Of a stretch of DNA of 64,000 nucleotides, positions 10,466 through 22,350 are shown in pieces. The notes beneath the pieces are model-generated. The model worked only from the letters and a program-made list of their open reading frames with translations, had not been told where the DNA came from and ran no database searches. Position 1 is the first letter of the stretch; the number at the start of each line of letters is the position of its first letter. Location of the stretch: positions 12,281,619 through 12,345,618 of the forward strand of contig NC_088105.1 of NCBI RefSeq assembly GCF_036370855.1. The letters are read 5' to 3'. The stretch comes from Dromaius novaehollandiae (taxonomy: Eukaryota; Chordata; Aves; Casuariiformes; Dromaiidae). The translations under genes were made by a program, and so were the position numbers.

Positions 10466-13400
10466 CTGAACATCACAAAACAAAAACGAGCAGGTCACAA
10501 CTTTAAGTGCTCCAGTTGGAGCAGAAGTCGCACTAAGAAGTCAGCTTCACTGTATTTTATTTTTCTTGAGAATGATAATGAGAGGAGATGAAAGTTGGTG
10601 CTGTTCCCTCAGCTGGGGCCTAGAACCAGAGACTAAGGAGAGGGTAAAAGGAAATGATCCTATCTACATTGGTAATAGGCAGATCTGTGGAGAGTTGCCG
10701 AAGAGGGCCTATTTCCCTTCCAGCAGACAGATACGTTTGGGATCTTTATCAAAAGAATACACGTATGACAACAGCACTTTGGTGCTCCTAAGCAGCAGTA
10801 AAGAGGGTTCTTGCAGGGCAGCTTCTTAGCAGGAATCAAAGCATGTTGCCTTTTTCCATTAAGGGTAGACAGTTTAGTTCGTCAGCGCTGTATTACAGGA
10901 ATTCCATTAAAGAACAGGTCAGAGGGACTTGAAATCTGTTCCATCTAAACAGACTTTGTCCTGCTTATTCCAGAATAAGATGCATCTTGTTCTTGTTTAA
11001 TTTAATCCAGAGTGGATTAGATTCAACAGAATCATGGTAGTCTCTCAGAATGAAATACGCATGTGAAACTGTTATCAGACAACTCCGCTCGTACACCAGT
11101 ATTGAAAGACAGCTCCTTTATAAGCTGCCTAGGACAAGGCTATTTGTTTGCTTTGGGTTTTTCCCCCCTGTGTTGCCATAGTAAGCTCCTACACATCAGT
11201 GTGATACAAATGATAAATTAAAATAAGATTTTAGGATGGTGCATTAAGTATAAAGCTCACTAACAGCATAATGTACATCTGCAGAAAGCCTGAGTAATAG
11301 CTAACAGAGGTACAAACTTCGTAGCCTACACTTATTTAACTGTGCTATTAACTTTACAGCCTAATTAGATGTGAAGCACCTGCATAACATCTATCTTTAA
11401 TTAATTAGCAGATTGGGAAAGAGCAGACTTCTGGGATGGTTAGGGATTGCTGCTGTAGGGAAAGAAAAGAGGAGCAATACAAAGTCAGGGAGAGAAACCA
11501 GGAAGAGGAGTAAAGCGCCAAAGCAGTCGAAGTTGTTAAAAGAAAGCAGATCCCTTCTCGCCCCAGTTTATGCAGCATACAGTACTCAGGGCCTGAATCC
11601 ATAAATACAAATAATTAAAAAGTTACCCTACAGGTCAGACTCTCCAGTCTCCCTCTGACACCCACAGGAAATGTGCTATAGATTGGAACGTGTATGCGCT
11701 CATATCTTTTTTCCCCCTTTCTGGCTCAGGGACTGTAATTAAAGAGAAAATCAGCCTCTCCCCTGCCTTAGAGAATATAGTGGCACAGCTGGTTTTCATC
11801 CTGGCTAGCAGGCTCTGTCCTCAGGCTACTAAGTGCTGAGTAATTTTTACCAAGCTCTGCTTGCAGATAAATGATGTTCTTCTTTTAGCTGTTGCCAGGC
11901 AAAGCTACAAATACTTGATCTTTTATTCTTTTCTCATAAACTCCTAACATTGAATACTAAAAATGCAGCCAGGATTTTTCCATTGCCATTTATTCTCAGC
12001 ATGGTCACAAATGTATTACAGTTACAGACACCCACCCATTTGCTGAAGCTCAGCTCTAGTTTCTCGTTAACCTGAAGCTTCCAATTAAAGGCTCCTTCAG
12101 TTTCATTGATAGTTTGCATATACTCTAGGGACCCACTTGTTTTTTGTTTTTTTTTCCCCTCCAAAAACACATTCCAAAAGGAGGGCAACTGCTTTAAATA
12201 ACTTCATGCTAATTTTCTGGAAGAGCCTGATGTGTGAGTGCCAGTCTCAAAAAGAAAGGCCTGAGTGTTAATGTGCAGTTTGAGTGTTTCTGTCACAGCT
12301 GTAAATATAAAGTAGCCAAAATCTGTTGACTAAATGTGGCACAACCGCCGGGCAGATAAAGCGTGGGCTCAGAGCAATGGGAAGAATCTAGAAAGGGATG
12401 GTACTGGAACCCCAACAGTTTAATTCAAGTTTTCTGCAATGTTTCTACAGAGACCTTAAATTTTCTAATAAATTGCATAAGAATTAGTTAAAAACTGTTT
12501 AAAAAAATAGTAGTTATAATCTTGGCAATGCTGTTCTTCCACCCACCTCCAGTAAGTGAAGCCAGCACAGGGAGGAGGCTGAAAACTGGTAAGGAATACC
12601 ATGGCTAATTTTGGAAGCCTTTCCAGTCATGCAGAATGAAACATGATGAGTAATAGTGCATATAAACATACCTGTGCACTTTTAAAAGATCAAGCGAAGT
12701 TTTAACCAATCTTGATTTCAAAGATACTTTAAAGGCATAAGAACAATACCATGTCAACTTCCTAAACACCTCTATGCCTTTGAAGATCACCTTCTTAGCA
12801 TATTCACTGGTCTTAAGGGATTATTGGCTATTGTTTTAGTAGTATCAGCTCCTGATTCAATTTTCTGTACAAACCAGAAATGAGTGAGCAAAGAGGGGGG
12901 GAACAATACTGCAAATTAATAGCCATTCATCATGAGTTGGAGGTAGCTTTTGCTTTAAAAAGTGAGCTACTATTTGAATTGCTGTCTTGATAGCCATGTC
13001 CAGAAAAGGCATCTGTCCATATGCTTTCTTGTATCTATTCTGGATGGGGGTACAAGATTTAAGAATAGCTTTAGCCTAAACTCTGCTTGCATGCAGCATG
13101 TTTCAAAACATGGCTTAATGCAATCCCAGACATTGCAAGTGTAAATCCAAAGTGGAGGTGTCTTGGCCTGTCTCTGCTGCTCAGTCAAAGAGCTTTGATC
13201 CAGTTTAAACCCTGTGAACAAGTGGGACGGGATGCATTTGTATTTTAGGATGGGGAAGTGGGGGGAAAACTCTGCATCTGGATTCTGAACTTAGTCGTAG
13301 CGTTTTTCTCTTGCTAGTCCTCATTGTGCTTGTGGCTGTCTTCTCTCAGCCTACAGGAACTCTTTTAAAACAGTTTATGGTAAAGGTATTCTTTTGTAGT

Positions 13401-13689
13401 GTAGTTTCTAATTTTAAGTGTTCCTAAGTGTTTAAGCTAGACTGTAAGTGTTTCAAGCCCAAGGGAAGTGAATCTGTGCCATCTTTCCATTCTTAAAGCC
13501 TTCAGACCCAGGACTGGACTTTGGTAACTATGTGCCAAGGCAGTGCCAGGAGATGCTGCGGCTTAACAGTGTTGCTGTTACTGAAATGTTAAAGGGAAAG
13601 AGTCCATGCTAAACACACTTCACAGGAAGCATTGCTTTTAAATGCCTTGTAAAACAAAAGAAACATCGTTTAGAAACACTCATCACTAC

Positions 13690-14033
13690 TGACAACGCAG
13701 GTTTTAATATTTAATAGAAATTAAATTAGTAGCTTAATATACATAACGTGACACTTTCCAGTCTAGTAGCTTTCCCATACTTACTTTCAAGTCACAGAGC
13801 AAATACTGTACAAAAATTATAATAAAGAGCAACTGAGGAGCAAACACAGTCACTAAAACATGGGACCCAGAAAGACTAGGTTTATCTGGAGCTACACACG
13901 CCAAAGGATACTTAATGATGGATCCATCATGGTACAGTCATGCATTACCAAAGGACGGATCTACTGCCAGCCACACACAGGCTGGGTCCTCCAGGGGCAG
14001 GAGGCAGCATCCTGGACCGTGGAAGGGGCTGCT
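13690..14033 (-). other. KIFAP3: KIFAP3 3' untranslated region (predicted)
   Basis: Follows the TAA stop at 14036-14034. It is predicted to end near 13690 because two overlapping-range ATTAAA poly(A) signals lie at 13710-13715 and 13703-13708 on the minus strand, followed by a GT-rich stretch (AGTAGTGATGAGTGTTT) suitable as a downstream element. No AATAAA occurs in this interval. A longer 3' UTR is possible. Confidence 0.5.
13703..13715 (-). terminator. Candidate KIFAP3 poly(A) signals (ATTAAA x2)
   Basis: Two ATTAAA hexamers (the commonest variant signal) on the minus strand, about 320-330 bases after the KIFAP3 stop codon, with G/T-rich sequence about 25-45 bases downstream. Which one is used cannot be told. 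Confidence 0.5.
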
Positions 14034-14276
<243 letters not shown>

Positions 14277-17200
14277 TCAGTACTGCTCTGTCTTCCCTCT
14301 TGCCTTGGTAAAAAGGAAACGCTGCAGAGAAATCGGCACAAATCAGATTCCCTGTGTGGGATCAGCAGGCCTACGAAATCACTGCATGAATTGTTGGCTT
14401 TTTTTTAGTTAAATGTAACAAGTGAGGAAGTGGTGAGTCGGCACTGTGGGATTAACGAGCTTTTTGTGAGCTGCTTTCAACTTTCAGGTCAAATAGGAAT
14501 CCCAGAGGAGACAGAACTCTTGTTTTCTATCCTGTTGTGCATTTACTGGCAAAGCACTTTGTTTCTGTGACTCAGTGTCTCTACCTATACATTAAAGTTA
14601 ACACATCTTTCAGGGAAGACTTCAAGTATGCTTGTTGCAAAGTCCAGAGTCCACTGGTAACTCTGCCCTACACAGCACATCTGAAGAGTCTAATTTCCTT
14701 CTAAGGGACAGACAGTACATTTCTAAAGCCCCTGGGAAAGCACCAACTGGAAATGAGAGAGTGAGAATATCTGGCACAGCAACATAGTTCAGTAAAGGAC
14801 ACAGTGTTTCTGATGGGATAAAAGATTGACAGCCAACTGGCAGAAAGAATTCATCACATACTAAAAGGCTATGTTCTAATGAGACAGAATAATTCATTTT
14901 TCACATCGAAGAGCATCTTTTACATCTGAAATGTCCTACAGCAATGAATTACATACTAAAGCACAGAAACTGCATGGGGGAAAGTGGCACATATTTCATG
15001 CTCAACAGTAACTTACATGCGGGAGGTAGAGAGAAAATGAATATGGCCTAAGATACTGGATTATTGCCTATTCACAGTTATGTCACTTTTAAACTTCCAC
15101 TTCAGTAGAAGGACAAATGGAAAAGGCTTCTAATTTATTGTCTGACTAAAGATGCATTGAAAGGAGATGAACTTCCATGCTGAAGACTGTCAAAACACAA
15201 AGAACCGAAGTGCTTTTAGAGTGGGGAAAAGCTGAACCTCATTATTGCCAACTATACATATGGAACACGGGTTAGGCAAGAGTCAGGGCCTGGGAAAGAA
15301 TAAACCATCCAGAACACGTACAATGGGTGGGCTGCGGGCCCTGGCTCGGCGAAAAGCTGGCACTACTGAATTGCTGGGACCCCAAGGGCTCAGTTGAAGT
15401 CGTGGGGACCATGTCCAGCACTCCGTCCTTGCAAAGATATTTTCCTAGGATTATGCCTCCATGAATTCCTCAAAGACCAACCTTTGTGTCTGTTTCTTCA
15501 GAAAACTAGTTCACTTATGGCACATTCTGATAATCATACGAATGTCAAAAGCCTGAGGCTGAGATTTGCCCTCAGAGGGGGAGGGAACACAACCAGCAAG
15601 CCAAACTGCAGAGAAAATTGTTCTGCTTCACCTGAATGTTCCTGGAGGAACACAGTGCCCTGAAAATGCTTTGCTATTTCCACGTCTGCCTGTCTGTATT
15701 TGAACTGGCAGTGCCCCATCTCACAACTTGTACACAGAGCCATCAGTCTGACCTTAAACACTGATCAGTCCCTTCAGCGTGGCAAAGAGAAGCTGAGTAG
15801 CAGTGGTGCACCGTATAGTGTCCTGTCTGCTACAGATACAAAGCTATGTGAACACCCATTCCTTTTCATATCCACTCCAAAGTCCTATTACACTTTTCCA
15901 AGCCCTTTATGCAATGAGCTGCTTTCTGCTCTAGGTCCCTCATTTGTACCTGGCAAATGACATCTTTCTCATTAGAAGCCTTGAAGCTTTAGAAGACTCC
16001 TGCAAAAAGAGATTAAGGGAAGTCCTCAGGCTTACCTTCTCTGTATCGATCGCTTCTTGTCTCCAGAAATGCCAAATCCTGCATTCCAACTTTACGGCAG
16101 CCTGCACTCACCTTAACCAGGGCATGGTCCCCTGCTTCTATTCCTGTGACTGGTTTGCAGCATGCAAAAGGATTAGACAGACAGATCTCACATGGGCTGC
16201 CCTTAGCTATAGCCTTCTGAATAAAGGCCACAAAGCTCTTCTAAACAAGCCAACAAGGACCTAGCATGAAGCTGACCAATTTCTTTGGGAGTTCAGAAAA
16301 TGAAAAAGCTGAGTACTCTAAAACAAGGCCAAATTTTTTTAAAGAGTTCTTCCAGTACTGATAATATCAGGAGTTAATAACATATGAAAGCATGCCATAG
16401 TGGGATTTGGAGGTTCAGAGTCCAGTTTTGTTGTGCTACCACAAATTTCCAATTGCCAGTGATACCTCCTGTGCGTAACACAGGGTAACAGCAGAGACAC
16501 AGGACCGTGGTAAATCTACCTTTCAACTCAGGAATTCTACTGTTTTCTTCAAAAAAATCCTTAAAATGCCTGCAGCTGATTTATAATGAAAAGATATTTT
16601 AACAGAAAATACTTTTCTGTGTTTATCTTCCAGTGTTTTTTTCTGTGACTATAATAACACTAGCTGTGCATAAGTTGTTTTTATTTCTAGGGGCTCCTTA
16701 CATGGCTGTTAACTGTTCACAGCACTACCAAAAGCTTCATTCTGGAAAGATGTTGGAGGTATGGCTGTGAGACCCCTAAGCTGGCAGTCTGCTGGCTGCA
16801 GGTCAGGCCACGGGGGGCCATCCATGCCTGTTGGCTTACCAGGGAGACGGCTGTAACAGCTTCAGGTTTACTGCAGCAGAGAGGGACAAACCAAATGCCG
16901 CAGCCTGGGACACCTACCTTGAAGCAGGACTTCCTTTCTACATGCCCATGTGGCTTCTCTTGATACCGCAGTGTTTCCATAACTTCTTTCGGCCCCTCCT
17001 AATTCTCTGTTAGCTCCACTACCTACTACCAAACTAAAACAACATTGTTTTTCCCTTTGGGTGAGGAGTAATAACAACAGCAAGCCACAAGGTGGCAATG
17101 GGTCTCTATCACTGCCAACAGTTTTCCCAGCTACTTCCAGTTTAGTAATCCTTATTCAAAGAACTTTTAAATGTATTTAAATTGATAAAGAGAGTGGGGA

Positions 17201-17394
17201 AAATATGGTTTCAATTACCTTCTCAGCAAATCTTTTTTTATATATTTTTATAAATGTGTAAGTAATTAGGTAAAGATCCCTAGAGTTTAAACTTTGAGGA
17301 GTATCAGTTATTTCCAAATGGTTTAGACATATGTTAGTGTCCTGAAGAAAACTGGAAGAGATGGATCAGCTGATAACTGCTTTGGACACTAAAT

Positions 17395-17409
17395 AAAAAA
17401 AAAAAAAAA
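17395..17409 (+). repeat. A15 homopolymer
   Basis: Fifteen consecutive A residues within KIFAP3's last intron. Low-complexity; could be the tail of an unrecognised old retroposon, but nothing beside it supports that. Confidence 0.9.
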
Positions 17410-20400
17410 GAACGGAACACAAAGTTACATTAAAACACCTTGATCAAATCACCACTCTCTCCTATCTAAATATTTTTCATAAGTAAATGAAGGCTTGTCC
17501 ATGCTTCAAAAAAAGTTGGCTTCATTTTTACACGTTAGTGCTTTTGAGACGTACCAGCTTTGCCTATGTGACTGTTTGGGCTGGCAGGCTGTAGCAAAAA
17601 GCTTGTCCTCTCGGCTGAGGGAAAGGCTATTGAACCCGGGAGGTAACTGAGGGGTAGGGCAACAAAACAGCACACGCACGTCTGCGAACTGAAGTCTGGC
17701 TTACTCATGAGGCTGGCAGGCCAAGGGCAATGACTCTGCAAGCACAGCCTACAGAGGTGGAGACAGGGGTTTAGAAATCTAGTCCTGCTGAATCCTGGCC
17801 ACGTCTGCCAAGAACAGCAAAAGGGTACAGCCAGGAAAGATGGTAGCTTTTCGGCTGTAAACACTTGATGGCTAATGATTGGCCCGAGATCATGGTTTGT
17901 GCCATGTGTTCTTAGATTTATACTAGCAATCAACTTCAAAACTTTCCTCTTGGTTGTTGGCATTATTTATACCGCACCTACATGGGAACTCAGCGCTTAA
18001 TAGAGCAAGCACCAGCCCGTCCTCCCCAAAAGTCAGGGACACACAATTGTGCAAGCAAGGCAACAACACTCGTCCCCAAGCTGGTATTTTTTTCCTCCCG
18101 TTAGGCAGCCCTGTTCAGCTAGATACCTAACAGGAGCGCACGCAATCCCTGTAGTTATATAACAGATACAGATCACACACCACCACAACGAACCTCTCAG
18201 ATAAATGACTTCTCCAGTTGCCTTAATCTGCAAGTTACTTAAGGCAGCTTTGTCTTACAAAATTGCACGCACAGAGATACTGGTGCTTGCTAAGCACACA
18301 ATCAAAGCACCACTGTTTTCTTGTGCAAAGGTTACCACCACGCCTGGAGCTTATGGAGTTAAACAGTGAACAGCACAGCTAATTACTATGTACTGCTAAC
18401 CTCAGTTGCTGGTTCATTTTGAGACCCTTTAAAATATGAACTGTGTATTTTACCCCTATGCACTCTCTTAATGATTTGTTTTTTTTAGACTGAAATCACT
18501 TCCAGCCATCAGTTATACTCGCGGTCTCTACACATGCACTTCTCCAAGCACAAATATTTCTTTTTCCTATTGGTCTGCCAGCCCCTGTCAGAGCAAATTT
18601 CACTTTAAACTAAATGCTATGATACTTAAAACCTCTTGGATTACTCAGGCTGCTAGTGTGATCTATGACCTTCCCCAAATGACAGCTGAACTTTCCAATT
18701 TGCTTGTACTGTCGGGGAACTGAAGAACACATGCTGAAGAGGAAAACGTTCCTGATGTGCATGAGTGAGGAGAGATTTCTTAACAGCTTTGCTTATTGAT
18801 ACTTACTCTGATTCATAACATCCAAATTAACACGCCCATCTAAAATCCTAGGTGCCCTGACATCATTTAAAACAAAGACCAAGAGGGTCGCCACAGCAGG
18901 AAATGCCAGCCAGCATCCCACTATGCCACAAAATACTTACTTTCCTTAACTCCCTCCTGCATCCACAGCCTCAGAGACGAGATGGGCTTTGTGGTATGTC
19001 TGGAGGACTAGGCTGCCTCAGACAGGGAACGCCCTGCCAGCAACCCTCCGCTGGGGTTCCTGTCCGTACCTCTGCTGCTCAGGAGTGTACGGCGTGAGCA
19101 GGCAGTGGGACTCTTGGGGTTAGTCTGCACTTGGATAATTAGCACCTGGTTGCACACTGACTACGGAGCAAAGCTGCTTTCTGTAAATTTTCATGATGAG
19201 ATAGACACCTGAGCCTGTCCACACTAGCGTTCACACTGTTACTAGTGCTAGTGCTGACAAGTTGCTGTAATATGGATACTAATTCCTCTGGCATAAGCAG
19301 GGCTTCAGAAAGGCTGGTCCCAGGTCACTGGGGAAATCTTGGTCAAAACTAACCCCTTGAAGTCCAGCTGGAAATCCACAAGGTAGGATGCACAGGCCTG
19401 CATTGATCCCAAGAGCACATTCATGGAGGGGCGTGCACGTTCATGACAGAGGCATGGAGCACTGTGGCAAGAATTGTATCACAGAGAAGAGGTTGTGACT
19501 GCCTGTGCAAGCAGAAGTGACTCACGAAAGCAGTCTTCAGCTTACAGAGTGAAGTAACAGTTTAGCAGCTTACACTTAAAGGCCCACAGTTCATCATTTT
19601 CAGCCTGTCAGTTTCATGGTTAGAACCCCAAAATTAAAGCACCCTGAAGCCGCTGCCCACTGAAAAGGAAATCCAAACTAAACATTACTTCAAGCACATA
19701 CAGTGCTTCCACCAGAGCTGAGCTTTCAGCTGCATTTCTTCTCATCCTAAACCTGTTCTAAAACCCTGTCAATCCTCCCTCCTTACTCTGCATCAACAAA
19801 GCTTATAGCAGCTCATTTCTGAGAGGCTTTCAGCTACTCAATGGGGATACAAGTTTTAAAGGGTCTCCACTTAGGAGTATTTATTATTCACTAGGTTCTC
19901 TGACCTTGGTAAGACCAAGCAAACACTACTTACAGCTCTGAGCTCGTGGTCAACCCTACCGACTTCTGTGGAATTAACCAAAGCTCTCCATGTGCTCCAG
20001 TGAACCGCTGAGAGGGGTTTGGTTACAGGCCTAAATATGTGACTGGCGTTTACACACCAGTAACCTTCTCCTGCACCCACTGATCACAGCTGGGACTTCA
20101 AAAAAACTCCTCCCTGGGTTTGAGAAAATGGGGTTTGGACCAGAAGGTTTTTCAGCATCCTTCAGAAGCCTGACCTTGGTACAGGCCATAGCAACCCCTT
20201 TCTCAGCTTCTTCCATACCGTCACCCTTTATGCATCTTCTACTAGTGTTTTTTAAAACACATTGTCTTCGCTGTCAGAATATCGCACACCTCACCCCTCT
20301 GACAGGTATCAGAATTTGGTACAGCGCATCTTTGAAGTCTAATGTTTCATTTTTGTGAATCTTATTAGTGCGCGACAGCGTCGTTGGTAACATATGGCAC

Positions 20401-22107
20401 AGTTACCATCCTGCTCTCTCCTTATAAACTCATGCCAAAAACTCCTGTAATTTATAATGCTGTATCAAGTTCCTGTGTATAACACAGAGAATAAACTATG
20501 TTCAAATGAATGCTGAAAGCTGTATTTTTTCCCCTCAGGAGGTACCTAAGCCATAGAAACAGAGCACTAGTCTCTGTAATCTTGAGACAAGCACAGCATT
20601 ATAACCTGTACAACTGCGATGCAGTTTATTGTTTATAATGCTTGTCAACAAGAGACACAGGAGTTTGCCAATATTAAAAGTCTGTATCCATTCTCCCCTC
20701 TCTGTGGCTCCTTTTTAAGTGCTGATGAAAGCCACTACACTGTAGGTCTGAGCCACTGATTGCAGTGCAGGGCAGTATGGCCCTGGAGGGGCTGTTAGAA
20801 GATGCTGCAGCTCCCTCCCTCCCCAGTGCCCAGGTCTCCTCTGCACAGAGGCCCCGGTACCGAGAGGCAGGGGAACGGGAGGCAGCCAGCTGCTGTCTCG
20901 TTGTACAGCTAGGATTGAGGCAGCGCGTGTCCGGGCACAGGAGCTAGGAAATGTTTTGAATTCCACAGGACAAACAAAAAGACCTCTAATTTCTTCAACT
21001 GTCTTCAAGTAAGAAGTAGTTCAGGCGGTGGAAGCTAATCCTCTGTAGGTAGCAGCTATCCAACACACTAAGAAAGGCTCAGAGCCTGTGGCTGCACAAG
21101 CTGAAGCCCATGGGCCTTTCTGCTGGTCCTGCCAACCAAACATTGGTTGGGAATCCTGTTCTTCCAACACCAGCCATGAAAGAGTGGAGGGCATCAGAAA
21201 ATGGAATAAAGCTGGTTGCTGACTGAAAAGATGATCCTGTTTACTTCTCTGTGCCAGCTACTTCTTTGGTTTTGCTTCACCAGTCATGAATTTTCTGCCC
21301 TTCAGAGTAAGAGTGCAAACCATGGGATAAGGAGAAACAGCATAAAACTGAGAAGCTTTTTATTTTATTTTTTTTTTTTAAAAAAAAGGGTTTCATTATA
21401 TGTCCTGTAACTAGATTCTCTCATTATTGGTAATGACGTTAAACTATAAACCACAAGTCTCTTAAATTATGTCTCTCATGGTCCCACTTTCTTTTTCCCC
21501 TATCTGTGAAGTTTTTTTTCCATACCTTCTATCCCTCAAGTGGGAAGGGAGCTTTGTGGCATGGACTGTGCCTTTGCACACTACATCAAATACCACATCT
21601 GCCTCTATTTCAGCATCTAATATTAAGTGTTCTTAAATAGTTACACTGTATCTCCTCAAAAGATAGGAAATGTCAGAATGAACCTGTGCAACCCTCATTT
21701 AGCTCCCATGGACATTGTGATACAGCTTTTACGGCTATGATCATGTCTCCCCTTACATGTGATCCTACTTCTTTCAGTGCACTCAATGACCTGAAAGTTT
21801 CCAGTTGCTCCTGGACTTGGTGCCCAGTGGTATCTCAGCACAATACTGCTGCTTCTGCCATTTAATTACAAACAAATGCAAAATCTGACAGTTGTGGAGA
21901 AATGAGCACTGTGTCTTCTGTGGCAGGGTCAAGCTATGCATCAAGCAATGAGCATGCCAAAATTCACTGGTGGGAAGACAGCATTAAAAAAAAAAAAATG
22001 TTTCCCAACTGAATGGTAGGAGAGCACTGGGCTAAAAAATGGCCTTGCTTAGCCAAATTCAGGAAGAGCTTTGCTTGAAAGCAGTACAGCTTGCCATCCC
22101 GACTCTG

Positions 22108-22215
22108 TGAAAGCAGCCTGGGACCTGGGCTCAGTTTCTTGCTCTGTTACCCGCTGTGTGATCCTGGGCAAGCTGCTCCTTTTCACCATGACCTTGGTTT
22201 CCCAGATGGAGTGTT
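22108..22215 (+). repeat. MIR-like CORE-SINE remnant
   Basis: The segment aligns by eye with the MIR core: a 'CCTGGG...GCTCTGTTACC' part, then CGCTGTGTGATCCTGGGCAA, then a 'CTCC...CCTTGGTTTCCC' part in the expected order and spacing. CORE-SINEs of this type predate the bird-mammal split, so this would be a very old fossil. A consensus alignment would confirm it. Confidence 0.7.
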
Positions 22216-22337
22216 GAGAGAAAAAAAACCCTCCAAAACATTAAAGACAGCAAGTGATAAGCTACAGTAATGAAAAGACTCAAATTAGTCTGACATAGAT
22301 AAAAAAAGAGACTTTTGATTCTGTTGTAACACCCCTC

Positions 22338-22350
22338 AAAAAAAAAAAAA
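22338..22350 (+). repeat. A13 homopolymer
   Basis: Thirteen consecutive A residues within KIFAP3's last intron, about 120 bases right of the MIR-like remnant. Low-complexity. Confidence 0.85.

Larger units (their letters stand above)
5960..13690. other. Intergenic region between SCYL3 promoter and KIFAP3 3' end
   Basis: About 7.7 kb without a recognised gene. I see scattered short frames with no family resemblance, a probable ancient SINE/LINE fragment near 9.5 kb, an orphan terminal-exon-like segment at 10349-10465 (minus), and a cluster of TAATTA-type homeodomain motifs near 11.36-11.41 kb. No tRNA or other RNA gene was recognised. Confidence 0.6.
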
